A DNA stretch of 60,000 bases from Owenia fusiformis (GCA_903813345.2 CAIIXF020000011.1:11320842-11380841), one strand, 5' to 3'; numbered from the stretch's first letter, positions 23,801 through 35,552 are shown. A program made the numbers and translations. Notes: a model not told the origin generated them from the letters alone.

Positions 23801-26800
23801 TGTAGACAAACTGAAAGAATGAATAATTACGAGTTCGATGGTACTTCCACAGAGATCCATCAATTATACGAATGGCTTTCGCGTCTTTAGTTTTATAAGC
23901 ATACACATGTTTATTGAGCATGAATGGTTCAAAACCTGAATGAAAACAATATATAATATCCAATTATGAAAGACTCATGACAATGTTGCAATTTTTAAGT
24001 GAACAGTAAATTTTGGTAGAAACAGGCTATTGTTCGCAAAATCGATGAAAATTGAAAGGTGTTTTTTGGCCCCCAAGTCACATAAATGGTTATATCTCGA
24101 GCCAGGGTTGTTGAAAATTGTTCTATTACATATCATTTTGTTGCAAATTAAATTATCTTTAAAATGATATATCATTGTTGGTGTACATGTTAGAAAATAA
24201 ATATTAATCAGGAGTAACGGCTAGGGGGGTGTTTTTTTTTGGCCCACCCTGTAGTTTCTAGTTATTAGTTTAGATCTAATGTTCTTAACCTGTTCCTTTT
24301 CGATAATAGCATGAGACAAACTTACCACAAGAAGAATTGGATTAGAGATTTCAGTCTCATATTTGGAGTTCTCAGAAGATCAATGACGGTTGCCTGACTT
24401 TTCTTGTCCTATAATACATTATGAAAAGAAATAAACTGCTTGATACAATTGTGGATTTTGGGGGATCAATGGACACTTTTTGTTTATTTGATACTTCGGG
24501 ATTTTGGAGTTTATTTTCCTACCACCACCCTTTTTAAATGAAACAACACGCAACCACCATTCGCACTTTAACTATACTTCTCACTGCGTTCTTAAAATGA
24601 GTTGCCCAAGGGGCTAAAATTATGAAGACGCAATAGACGTAGTTGGAACTTAACGTTGTTGGTAACGTAAGCAAACACGTCCTAGTAATAAAAAAAGAAA
24701 AAAGTCACTGGGTACCTGTACTTCCACTTTTAGTGGATCTGGTAATGTGACCTTATTCCACTTTGCCATTTTGTGTACAACACTGTCACCTTTCTCTTTC
24801 TTGCCCATTACATAAAGCCATCTGGCAGACTCTGACAACACACTGGAAATAAATTCTACAAATCACATACATGTACAGTCATACAGGTATGGTAGCAGAT
24901 GCATTTTAATGACTTTCTCTGGAATTTTATTTGAACCTAAAAATTGAATGTCTGTTACCATTTTTCGCCAGACTGTCTCATTTTGGGGGTCATGGGAAGG
25001 GGTAAGTTAAACATTTGATAAAGTCATATGAATATTTACTTCTATAAAGAATGTATCGTACAGGGACTACTGATTTTTTCGAAAAGTGTCATATTGAACC
25101 AGCCCAGTTAAGCCATATAATACCCTAACTGACGACAAATTCATCAAATTCATTTGTGACGAATTGATCTAGTTTATACTACCAGCTGTTACGTACAATA
25201 TAAAGATGAGATTGATAATCTGAGGACATCCTAATGCTAGTGCGAGGGTTTTCCAGTCCCGTATGGCATAAGTGATACCTGGAAATATCAAAACACAAAT
25301 TGTTACGCGGTAAACACGATACAAAAATATGTCATATTCCGCAACAAATATGGCATATTCACTTGCGGTGTATGACAGATTCACCTGCGGTATATGGCAT
25401 ACATACTAACCAATGAGAACGCGATACGGAAGTACGCAATTGTCAATTGCATTGATTTACCGAACAAGTAAAACGTTATAAATTATTATAATGATTACTG
25501 AATCAACAGTACTGTGTATCGAATATATTAACTTAGCAGAAGTATCAGTCACCAATCTCGCGTAATAAACTTTCTCAATCAAACCAGGATTCATATATTA
25601 GTACTCGACGCACTGACTATATTGGTAATCCAGCGTAGTTTTACATTTAGAGTCGATTTTCGCAACCAATCAAATCAAGGCTTTCTGTATCACGTTTTCA
25701 CCTGCTGTATATGTCATTTTCACCTGCGGTATATGGCATATTCCGCAAGTGAGTATGACATATTCTGCAGGTGAGTATCGGGTATTCACTGAAATCAATG
25801 TATCGCATATTCACTGCGGAATATCGCATACTCACCTGCGGAATATGCCATATACCGCAGGTGAGTATGGCATATTCACCCGTATCACGAATACCGCGCA
25901 ACCATGAATGTATGCCATATACCGCGTAACACAAATAACATGAATCACAAATTGCATGCATTAGAGTTTTTGAATGCTATAATAATAAACTGCTTTTTCT
26001 TTTCTAAAAAGTATTATTTAAGAAAAATAAAACTTTTAACATTCCATATACAGAACAATTAGCACATAAAAATGATATTGGAAATGTACCTTCCAAGTAG
26101 AGGTACGCACGGCACTCCCAAGATGTATCAACCTGCTAAGGGGAGGCACGCACATAACTATCCAAATGTATTAACCTGCTTAGAGGAGATACGCACATTA
26201 CTCCCCAAATGTATTTACCTGCTAAGAGGAGATACCCAACTCCCCAGATGTATTGACACAGGATCCCCACGAATGTACGCCAGTTTGGTCCAACGATCTC
26301 TACAGCTATAATATGAAGTAAATATGAACGTTAACGATCGATCAGATGTTGAGCATGGGCTATCTACAGGTTTTTTGCAACGTACTACTTTTTATATGAT
26401 AATCTATTTACTTCATTAATCATACAATAAAAATGTTCAGACTTGCCGATTGTACTACGTGTATATATGCAAAGTTTTAAGTTAACATGGTACAGGAGGT
26501 AGAAACGCGTCCAGTATTTTCGTCTGGTACAAACCGAGATACTGGACGCAGACCTCCATTTTTGATGCAGAGACGGACGCGTTTCTATCCCCCATGGTAT
26601 ATCATTTCTAAAGAGCAGCGTCTTGGGCATGTTATGGCATTGTGGAGAAGTAAAGATCTCACAATACGCCGATGATACATCAGTCTTTGTAAGAAATATT
26701 GCATCCGCGAAAAAAGTAATTAAAAAGTTCAGAAATTTTGGAGAAATCTCAGGACTGAACATCAATCTCCACAAAACAGAAGAAGCCGTGATAGGCAGAG

Positions 26801-29800
26801 AAAATGCACTATTACAGCAACAAGTAAGAGATGAAAGCATGGCATCAGGGCTAAAATACCACTTGAGATAAAGATATAAAAGTCCTTGGTATAACCATTC
26901 CTTTAGATGGAAGAGACATAAACAGTTTAAATTTCCCAGAGAAAAGAAACAAAATTCAAGGACTTATTAGAGCATGGAAAAGTAGAAACATCACACCTCT
27001 AGGAAAAATAATAATGATAAAATCACTCCTCGTATCTCAGCTGACATATCTATGTACAGTGCTCACACCAACAGATGACTTTATCAAAGAAATAGAAAAC
27101 ATGTTTTTCAACTTTATATGGGATGAGAAGCCAGACAAAATTGGAAGAAAGATAATGATGAACGAACAAGAGAGAGGTGGCCTAAACATGCTCCACTTAC
27201 AATCATACGTAAAAAACCTAAGCATCAAATGGATAAAGAAATATATAGACCCTACATATAGTGGCAAATGGAAGAAGATATGGAACTACTACCTGTAGAA
27301 CCTGACGCAGGGAGAAGTATGGGCTTTGAACCTTTCAAAAAATAGTGACAAAATAAATGTTTTAGACTTAAGGTACCTGAAGACAGTCTACAAAAATTGG
27401 TGCAGTCTAAAATATCAAACAATTCCGGATACGAGAAACCCAGAGCAACAATCATTATGGCACAATGAACAGATAAAAATCAATGGAGAAATCATGAAAA
27501 ACGAAGTATGGATACAAAAAGGTATTGAATTTATAAAAGACATCCAGAACGAAAATCGATTCCTCACAGCAGCAGAATTAGGCCATAAATATGATATTGT
27601 TATGAACCAAAGGAATACTTTGAAATATAACAGTATAATTACAGCCATCCCCCAAAATTGGAAAAGAAAATTAAGACACCCGAGAGAAAATGAAGAAGAA
27701 ACCGAGAATCCGAATGTCACAATTAACACAGAATGGTTAAAAAAGACAAACAATAAAGAAGTTTACAAGATTTTACTAAAAAAGAACAATGCTGTGAAAC
27801 TGCCAAAGAAGATGGAAGATAAGTGGCAAAACAAACTGCAACTACAAAATCCATTGATGTGGGCCAAAATCCACAAAAATAGAAAAAATATTCTCAGGAC
27901 AAAAGAGAAATATTTCCAAATAAAAATATTCTTCCGGATACTATACTATAACAAACAACTAAAACAAATGAACATAGACGGCTATAACACTGATATATGC
28001 AGTCTATGCCGTAGTGACATAGATACTTTAGAACATGGAATATACCATTGTGAGGCCGTACAAGACTTCCTAATAACATCTTTCAACCAACTTGACGAAG
28101 ATGTACCCACGATTGAGAAATTCCTTTTCGGAGATGGAAAAACAGAAAACGAACATCTATTCCTGAAACAAAAGATATTCCTAAACACATGTAAAAGGAA
28201 AATAAGGAGACCTAATATGATAGGCTGGCAAAACTTCCTAAAAACAGAGAAAAAAATAGAAGAAAGCATCAGCCAAAGAAGAAAAAAACCTGAACTTATG
28301 GAACAGCAATGGTTGAAACTCAAACATTTCATAACGTAGTAAAATACACACTGGGAACATAAAAAACCCCTCACCAAGCTCAAACCATCGAGCAGAAAAT
28401 CATAAAAAGTCCCCCTCTTGCCTTTTCCCCTGCCCCCCCCCCTTCCCTTACTCTTTTTATCAAAACTACTATGCTAAATAAGGCTAATATTATATATAAA
28501 TACGATATTATAGCATATGCAACTACTGTATGTTTTCTTTCTACAATATTGTATTTGTACAACTTTTTATACAGAATAAAAAAAAAAAAAAAAAAAAAAA
28601 AAAAATGTTATGGCATTGTGGCTGTTGAGGACTAGGGATGTCGATTTGGATGTTGTGTCCTTTGTAACAATAAGGTTTCAGGAAGGGAAGATAATGGAAA
28701 AACATGGAGAGTGTTCGTTGTATCTCATTTCATATTTTATAAGATAACATTGTAACGTTCGCACAACACATGTTTGTGATAAGAATGTCGTGGGAATTCT
28801 GCTTACAACGCGTGGAATAAGGAAACAAGGAAAATCGTACCTTCGAGGTTCCGACATTTTGTGACCGAAATGAACCGTAATCGAGTGGATCACCAGTGTA
28901 CTCTGAATCTGGTTTGGGATTAATTAAGTTCTTGATGATTTTTGAAGTTAAGAAGGCTTTGATTTCTTTAAACATCACAGGGCTTTATTTCATATATTGA
29001 TGCTGAATTTTCATTTCTATTCGAGCATGATTGCAGACAATCTGTAGTCTGGTACCTTAAGGAACGATCATTTGAGATTTCAAAAATTCAATGTTTTTGG
29101 ACATAACTTGTGATCCAATCGGTACGTTAACCTTAAATATATTTGTATATCTCTCCTCGTGCCAAGAGGGCTCCAAGCAAGTGATTAAGGGACATTAACG
29201 TTATCATATACTGTTTTTATATTAAAGCTGCATAAGCTATGAGAAACGTCTCACCAGCTAGCAAACTCACAATATCACGAGGTCTGTTTGGTACCCGCGT
29301 CATAGATAATAAAACAATGTATTTCCCCCTTTCACACTTTGCTGCGTGTATATATCATATAAATATCCAAAGCCTTGCAGAAATAATATTGTAAGTTAGT
29401 GTAGATCCGGTATAAAAGAAATTATGGTCCCCTTTCTCTACGGCCCTTACTGGCCCTGACTGTGTATGAATAATAAGGAAAATAATTGTAATTAGGTCAC
29501 CATATAAATCAATAGAGAGAGGGACCAAAATTTGATAGGACCACCTACATTTTTACACCGGACTTCTTTGCATTATGTAAGGAAAATGTTCAATGGTACT
29601 TTAAGCATTGTTCTATCTTGGAAGCTTGTGTACATTTGTGCACTTTTTGTAGAGAAAATGGGCAATTCATGTGTATGACATAAGCTACCGATAACTATAG
29701 AACACAACCCACAATGCCTTCCTGATCAACAGGTGTAAATTTTCAAGAAAAGGTCAATTCGATTGTGAATATGAGAAATTGATTGAATTGTTTCACACCT

Positions 29801-32800
29801 AACGATATTGTAGAAATAAATCCTATTTAAAGGCTATACATAGCCTCAATTTATCCATTACTGAATAACACATGAATAAATTCTGAAAAAAAATCATTAG
29901 TTAGAAATAAAGCAAAAATTAAAAGCCTATAATTTATCTAGTAAGCCAAAAATATAAGCAAGCCCTGAAAGTCCATTTGAGCAAAACAAGTTACCATATA
30001 CAAATGCACAGGTATAGCATCCCATGCTGAACATGGCCAATGTCACTCTCATAGCTAAGAACATAGGATAGTTGACAGAGAAGGCCTGACCAATGGATGC
30101 CGCAATCATCCCTATCCCAGTTACTATGATAACAGGTCTCCGCCCAATCCTGAAAATAGTATGCACACGTTACAAGGAATTGAAACATTTGACTGTTGAG
30201 GCTATAAGTAGGAAAACCCAAACATCCTATTACGTCTACTGACAAAAGTAGTCCTTTTTCATGAAAGGTGATATGGGATTGTTTAATATACGTAGAAGAT
30301 CATGCCACTAGTCTTTAGTTTTTTGATGAGGCTGTGAATTTTCTCAAACTGTGTCCAGAAGAGCGATATCTTTGAAATATCAAAGTAAAACATTTTGGGC
30401 TTTCCAACTATTAGCAAACAACATGCATTGTTACACGCCATTACCATAAACAAATGTGATTGTGAAACAGCCCATGTTGAAGAAGGCCAACAAGACTCTC
30501 ATAGCCAGAAACATAGGGTAATTGACGGAGAAGGCCAGGGCAATCGCGGCACATACTACACCCACTCCAGTTACTAAGATAGTTGGTCTACGTCCAATTC
30601 TGTAATCAAAAGGTGCAAGGGACATCACTTGAACACTATCAAATCCATAACCCTAACTATGGAATAAGATGAGATCTCTGTATAGAGATAAAAATCATAA
30701 GAAATACCCCGAAAAATCCAAATATTGATGTGTCAATAATCTATTTAGCTGATTAAAATTAGGGTGTTTCATTTTTGGATTTTTTTTCTGATCAAGTTGC
30801 TATTCATACATTATGATCTATGGTTAGTAGGGACCGCACAAAAAATTCAGTCAAATCCTTCTTTAGGTTTGGCAATGTCCTTTGCAATCCGGGTAACATT
30901 ACCACGGAGCGGTAGGCAAACTGCGCGCCTACTATGCACGCAGTTTGGAACACTGACAAACTGCGCGCCTATTCACAAAATGACAGACAGGGAGGACACG
31001 ACTCCCAAGAGGATGGAAATTCCTGGAAATGCTAGGCTAGTTTTGGTTTTCAGTCAGTACCAAGATGTGGAGACTATCTTAGTTTATACGTAGCACTCGA
31101 TTTTTTTCCCGATGCATATCTAGTTATCTCAAAATAAGGTTCCCAAGGAGCTTTCGTGTTAAAATTATACAGTGTTGCGTCATATAATGTCTGTTTTTCG
31201 TAGTTTGACGTTTATTCAGCCCTTGTGTTTGCATATTCTGAAAGATATAGGATTGCTGCACATGGTTTAAGTTATATAGTTTATTTGTTAAACAGTGACA
31301 AGCCATTAACGTGATTTTATTTTTTTCGCTGTCAAACTGCGTGCATACTTTCACGTGGATTTCACAAACTGCGTGCCTAATATTTACAAACTGCGCGCCT
31401 ATATTTACAAACTGCGCGCCTAATTTGCAAGCTGTGTGTTGTGTTGTGTTTGTTGTGTATTTTCAGAAAACGTAAACGCCACTCATTAAACCCGTCCCTA
31501 TATAAAAAGAAACCAAAGTCTGACCCTAACAAAAATGTAGATAACGGCGCATCTTCAAAAACCATGACACTCCCTTCTGAATTAAACAAGATGTTATTTT
31601 AAAACGCACCAATGAAGAAAAGGAAACCAATCAAGAAACCAAAGAGGCGATTATTTAAAGGTACCAGTGACTCATTTGAAAAAACATTAAAAGACTGTGA
31701 AAACCTCTTGCCCGATGTCCTCTCAAACCTTAAAAGAAATAGTACATTGTGTCAACTCTTCCTCAATTTCTTTGGATTTATCAGGCTCGTATATACTATA
31801 CATCATGTACTGCAGTCGGGACATTCAAGTATAACTTCCTTTGGTATATGCTATAAAATAGACTCGGAAATATTGTATCCCCAAAAATTCAAAGATTTAA
31901 GTGAAAAAGTTTTGAATTTCTGAATTTTTGCTCGTCATGCATGCATGGTCATTTATTTATGGTAACATGGGTAATAAGTTTCAAGTCGAAAGAGTGAGAT
32001 TGTTGTAAATATCTTTTTCTTACTTATGTTGCTAAAAAAGGATTCAATATATATTTACACACTTTTTATGAACGAATTGTATTTATGTTGCACCATGCAT
32101 CATGCACCATGTTAGTTTGAAATAAAGTAGTAAAATAGGCACTTCGGCACTTCGATGGGGACTAGGCGGGGGCCACCTGGGTGTCTTTTAGTAGGACCCC
32201 AATAGAACAAAACCATTTTCATGAGATTTTTGAACTCAACTCTATATGATGAAGTCGAATTATTGCATCAATTTTTTATTAAATCATATAGACAAGAACA
32301 AAATAAAATATAAATATGTACATTTCCACTGGTTGTCAACCATCAACCCAATTTTAGTTTTTGATTTATTTGAACCTTTTCAATCTCTACCTTTTCAACT
32401 TACTTACGTACTCCCATGAAATCACATAGGCCTGCATTACTGAGAAGTCATCGATAATATGCACGCAGTTTGGAAGAGTAGGCACGCAGTTTGTGATTTC
32501 TGGCTAAAATAGGCGCGCAGTTTGTGTTTTATTACTTCTTTCTGTCATGTTCATCTGTTTTAATACGAAATATTTTGTATTGTACGGGAAAACTGGGTTG
32601 AGCTTTACCTGTGAATCAAAACCCAAGTGTTTTATATTTCTGTGAAACGTGCGATATCAACTTATGTATCGGTGATCGAAAAATCGATGTCAATTTTTTG
32701 TATTAATCTGCTTATGTTTTTAAACCTACGTTCATCTGGACATGCATTTCGCTATCACATGGTTGAATCATATAATCGCCACCGAATGGACGTGTTGAAC

Positions 32801-35470
32801 TATAAAACAATTCAGAATAAATGTCTTAAAATGACGTTTGAAAACACAGACTCCAACTTTTATGATGCAATGTTGATAGGCGCGCAGTTTGTCAGTCTTT
32901 CAAACTGCGTGCATAGTAGGCAAGCAGTTTGGCTACCGCACCGTGATTACAATGTACACATTAAATCGACCGTGTTCTTTTAGTTGACCCTTTCCATATA
33001 AATGGAAAATAGATGATATCATAATCATGGGTATTGGTGGTCTAATTTCTTGATTTAAAGTAATTCCATTTGGATCAACTTTAAACACCATTGGAATGTA
33101 ACTATAGGATCTTATTGACAGGTGGATTGTGATTTCACATTAAAATTGTGATCCTTGTAAGAGTAAATGAACTTTAGAAGGTTCTTCAGCATTGTGTCAA
33201 TGTGGATTTAGCCCGACCTTTTTTAGACAACTAGAAAATCATAAGAATTTGAATAAAGGTAAATACGGTCCAAATCAAAGTTGTTTTGATAAAAAACTAA
33301 ACACAGAAAAAATGTTAGTCTTTAATGATTAAAAATACAGATCTCGTAATATCTCATTAAATCGAAACTTAAGCGAGATTTCAATTGAAAGCTATATGGA
33401 AAAGGAACATTCTCTATGGTTGTTAGCTTCGAGATTTTAAATTTGACTCACACGTCTGCTAGTTGTCCAAAGACGACAACTCCAATGAGAAGTCCAACCA
33501 TATACATTGACTGAACTGTTGCTATCATCCATTCATTGTCACACACCAAATCCCACTGAAACATTCAAAGTGGCATCCGAATTAATTTATATATATATAT
33601 AGCCTCACTAACATTGTAATTTGAAATATACAGTGCGATTTATAACTAGTGCCAACCACCCGTCATAAATGAACACAATGAGAAACCATGATGACACAGA
33701 TTTCATGATATTGTCGGTAAGATTTGTTGATCAAATAAAGTCAAATTTTGAGTTATTTCAAAACCGTCCATCTCATATTTCAACAAAAGATCACTTAACC
33801 TAGCTATTTCAATAACCGATGGTAGTGATACTAGAATAATTTCTTGTGTCTGTCAAACCGATTTGGCAGAATTATAGAAAAGAAATAGAGGAGGTGTTCT
33901 TGACCAACGACAGAAAAGTGAAGAAATACAATGGTCTATTTAAAGAAATAACAATGTGTTTGCCTTTTAAAACAGTAAGCTATATGCAAATTTAGTTAGT
34001 TTAGGAAGAAAGGGAATTTTGAATTGAAGAGACTCCAAAGTATGTTCAGAACACCACTCAATAAACTGTTTGGATATGTAAATCTGAAGAGATTAAAATG
34101 TGACACATGATACTCCAGTCTATATACGCAACTAGTAATGCAAACTCAGAGTTGATGAAAGATGTAGATTATATTATATTAATTTTGGTAATGAAACTGA
34201 CAGAATATGAAGTGAATTGTTCAGAACACCACTCAATGAACTGTCAATACTTATGTTTGACACATTTCTGTAGAACTTTGTACCCCTCTTTCTCAGCACA
34301 GGACGACGGCAATATAGCACTTTTGAACGACAAAAAGTGATACATCAAGACCATTTTTCTGCAGTTTTCCCCTCATTGCAAAGCCAAATTGATGTAAGTA
34401 ATTTTTTATGTAGAGTTCAAATATGATGTCACTTTGACAGGATTCTAAATATTTCTTGACAAAAACTAATAGCATTTCTATTTGCACCACGTCAAGAAGT
34501 TTGTTTTCAAAGTGTTTTCTTACTCTAGAGCAAGGAGATAGACGTCCTTGTCTAGAGCTTCTCAGAGATTTATACCAAAGATTTCTTAGTAATTTTGATT
34601 TACTCTTCAGAATGTCTATCTATCTTATAGCTAGTTCAATATGAAAGTCGTTATTTACCCACACATTCGATTGCATGCCCATGGGGCATGATGTATCAAA
34701 AATATCATGTTACCTGTATCATTTATGATACAATATAAAACAACAGTAGTTCACTTTTGTCTCTTCGAAAGCCCTTTCTTTGGGTAGATTAAAGGTTCCA
34801 TATTAAACAGAAGTATTTCAGTATTTATTTCAATTGTGAGAACAAAAAGTGAGATGATAACAATACTGTGCTTATTTTCTCTGGTATCATTTACCCTTTG
34901 CATTCGTTCGACATCGCTTCTAAAAGAGATCTTTGTCGGTAGTTATAACTAGACTTTGCGCGCATGGTAGTTATCATTAGAATATGAGACGGATTGAAAC
35001 TGGTTCCGTCAGTAAAATACTTTTAGATACACAGTAATAAGATTACTATTTGATAGAATAAAGAGTTCTACTTCTCTCACCTCAGAGACAACGCTGGATT
35101 TATAAAGTGTTTGATCATATTGCCAACTGCTACATCCAACTCTCGCAACACCGCTTCTGTTGGCAAATGTTGTCCCTTCAATGTCAGCTTTTGTCATTCT
35201 ACCAAAACTCATATTATACTTTTCACAGCTCAAATACTCCGACTTCTCCACATCGTAGGGTATCGAGATGTTCTTGTATACATCTTGGGTGAGGGTGAGG
35301 TTGTCCAGTTCGGGGGTCGCACACCAATGATCAGGAACAGCCGCAAGGAAGACAATTCCCATATTGTTAAACGCACCCCAAATCCAAACCCATGACAACC
35401 AGAAGATGATCCACATTTGATAGCGTCCTATCTCTCCCAAGTATGCTTTTAATAACTGATCGTACTCCAT
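20730..35470 (-). CDS. SLC22-family organic ion transporter, gene 1 (complete)
   Basis: Exons on the minus strand: 35470-35081, 33555-33452, 30599-30445 or 30149-29995 (alternatives), 26305-26219, 25278-25197, 24842-24716, 24408-24326, 22675-22461, 21915-21725, 21398-21244, 20823-20730. Phases close to give about 560 residues. Exon 1 has TM1 ([13 protein letters not shown]) and the large extracellular loop with four N-glycosylation sequons (NLT, NIS, NMS, NRS) and several cysteines. Exon 2 has WDLVCDNEW. The major-facilitator motif GQLADVIGRRP spans exons 2-3, SESARWL is in exon 5, the motif [18 protein letters not shown] in exon 8, [13 protein letters not shown] in exon 9 and a DNPAFD tail in exon 10. 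It is a plasma-membrane uniporter or exchanger of organic cations, zwitterions or anions (family knowledge); the substrate cannot be read. Odd points: duplicated exon 3, an exon 4 split by an extra intron, and Ser in place of the usual Pro before ESARW. Confidence 0.93.
22769..24253. mobile_element. 1.48-kb mariner-related fold-back element in SLC22 gene 1 intron
   Basis: Element 22771-24251 is bounded by CAGGGTGGGCCAAAAAAAA on both strands and flanked by TA (22769-22770, 24252-24253). The arms are inverted copies of each other for over 400 bp (about 22771-23300 and 23820-24251), far longer than a simple TIR. The minus strand of the centre (about 23300-23430) keeps a transposase remnant with [16 protein letters not shown], the family's SPDLNPxDYxxWGxL region. 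No intact transposase remains. Confidence 0.8.
25197..25278 (-). CDS. SLC22 gene 1, exon 4b (second half of split exon 4)
   Basis: Starts after TTTCCAG with GTATCACTTATGCC and encodes [16 protein letters not shown]..., ending before GTACGT. Its 82 bp plus the 87 bp of exon 4a equal the 169 bp of the undivided exon 4 in gene 2 (52151-52319), where the same residues read straight through (LLLAAITYGIRDW). Confidence 0.85.
25296..25936 (-). mobile_element. 631-bp element, 5-bp target duplication, subterminal palindromes
   Basis: Element 25301-25931 has ends TGTTACGCGGTA on both strands and a CAAAT duplication (25296-25300, 25932-25936). The subterminal regions are built of interlocking copies of GCATATTCACCTGCGGTATATGGCATATTCCGC-like words (given here in pieces: CACCTGCGGTATATGGCATA and TATTCCGCAGGTGAGTATG). 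Its reverse complement aligns with the copy at 56037-57354. It sits inside the extra intron of exon 4. Confidence 0.8.
26091..26262 (-). repeat. Exon-donor array, 4-5 x about 43 bp, at SLC22 gene 1 exon 4a
   Basis: Read on the minus strand, the end of exon 4a (CAATACATCTGGGGAG...CTCCTCTTAGCAG followed by GT) is repeated directly: after the real copy, units end GCAGGTTAATA, GCAGGTTGATA and the more worn GGAAGGTACATT. Every unit begins GT and ends AG, so each junction recreates AG|GT. The array is the first 130 bp or so of the extra intron. Confidence 0.85.
26219..26305 (-). CDS. SLC22 gene 1, exon 4a (first half of split exon 4)
   Basis: Starts after CTATAG with the residues [10 protein letters not shown] (the SLC22 'ELVGPKWR' region) and ends LLLA with the donor AG|GTAAAT. 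It is 87 bp long. Confidence 0.85.
26629..28621 (+). mobile_element. 5'-truncated LINE with 17-bp target duplication and poly(A)
   Basis: Insert 26646-28604 is flanked by identical 17-bp direct repeats ATGTTATGGCATTGTGG (26629-26645, 28605-28621) and ends in a 27-bp poly(A). The coding remnant starts in the reverse transcriptase palm with QYADDTSVF, then [28 protein letters not shown] and [12 protein letters not shown], and ends with a CSLC...HGIYHC zinc-knuckle, typical of L1/Tx1-like and related non-LTR elements. A frameshift near 26870 and an in-frame TAG at 27296-27298 disable it. The perfect duplication and long A-tail indicate a fairly recent insertion. Confidence 0.9.
28622..29994. other. 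SLC22 gene 1 intron DNA, nothing recognised
   Basis: AT-rich intron sequence between the LINE insertion and exon 3b. No coding segment, repeat boundary or element end could be supported. Confidence 0.4.
29995..30149 (-). CDS. SLC22 gene 1, exon 3b (alternative copy)
   Basis: 155 bp, acceptor TTTTCAG, donor GTAACT. It encodes the [13 protein letters not shown] motif, [12 protein letters not shown] and a last transmembrane stretch [13 protein letters not shown]. Length and phase are identical to exon 3a 295 bp upstream; including both would shift the frame. Confidence 0.85.
30445..30599 (-). CDS. SLC22 gene 1, exon 3a (alternative copy)
   Basis: 155 bp, acceptor GATTACAG, donor GTAATG. It encodes [25 protein letters not shown] and [14 protein letters not shown]. 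It differs from exon 3b mainly in TM3-TM4 side chains, and both are equally intact. Confidence 0.85.
30898..32950. mobile_element. 2.04-kb DNA transposon, CACGG(T/A)G ends, 5-bp duplication
   Basis: Element 30903-32945 begins CACGGAGCGGTAGGCAAACTG and (other strand) CACGGTGCGGTAGCCAAACTG (21 bases each, given here as CACGGAGCGG + TAGGCAAACTG and the equivalent), with inverted similarity of about 63 bp, and is flanked by ATTAC (30898-30902, 32946-32950). Many copies of AAACTGCG(C/T)GCCTA occur as subterminal repeats near 30917-30975, 31325-31440, 32459-32530 and 32879-32935. Short reading frames inside are not recognised. The 5-bp duplication and CACNRTG-like terminus would fit Transib-type elements, but no transposase is visible. 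Confidence 0.8.
31465..31602 (+). pseudogene. Possible captured exon inside the 2.04-kb transposon
   Basis: After an acceptor-like TGTGTATTTTCAG the frame reads a Lys/Arg/Ser/Asn-rich segment ([19 protein letters not shown]...) and ends [12 protein letters not shown] stop. It looks like a coding C-terminus rather than random sequence, but I cannot assign it. It may be the tail of the element's own lost protein. Confidence 0.25.
34884..34978. repeat. About 95-bp MITE, related copy at 42.2-42.3 kb
   Basis: ATCATTTACCCTTTGCATTCG at the left and ATGATAACTACCATGCGCGC (reverse strand) at the right form imperfect inverted ends. The interior words CTTC(T)TAAAAGAGA and AACTAGACT recur in the copy at 42237-42331. 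Confidence 0.6.
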
Positions 35471-35552
35471 TATTTCTATTTAATTTGATTTCTGTTCCGT
35501 TCCGTTCCTTCAAAGTATTTCCAAGTACTGTCTCTGTATTGTGTGCTGAGGG

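Noticed and set aside
26385-26871. Minus-strand 151-codon frame across the LINE start
   Set aside because: It straddles the 17-bp target duplication and is antisense to the reverse transcriptase remnant.
30903-32945. A RAG-like or active Transib transposase
   Set aside because: Only terminal and target-duplication features fit; no catalytic core residues or long open frame are visible.
32627-32983. 118-codon reading frame overlapping the transposon right end
   Set aside because: It runs through the subterminal repeats and terminal inverted repeat and beyond the element boundary, so it is not a conserved protein.
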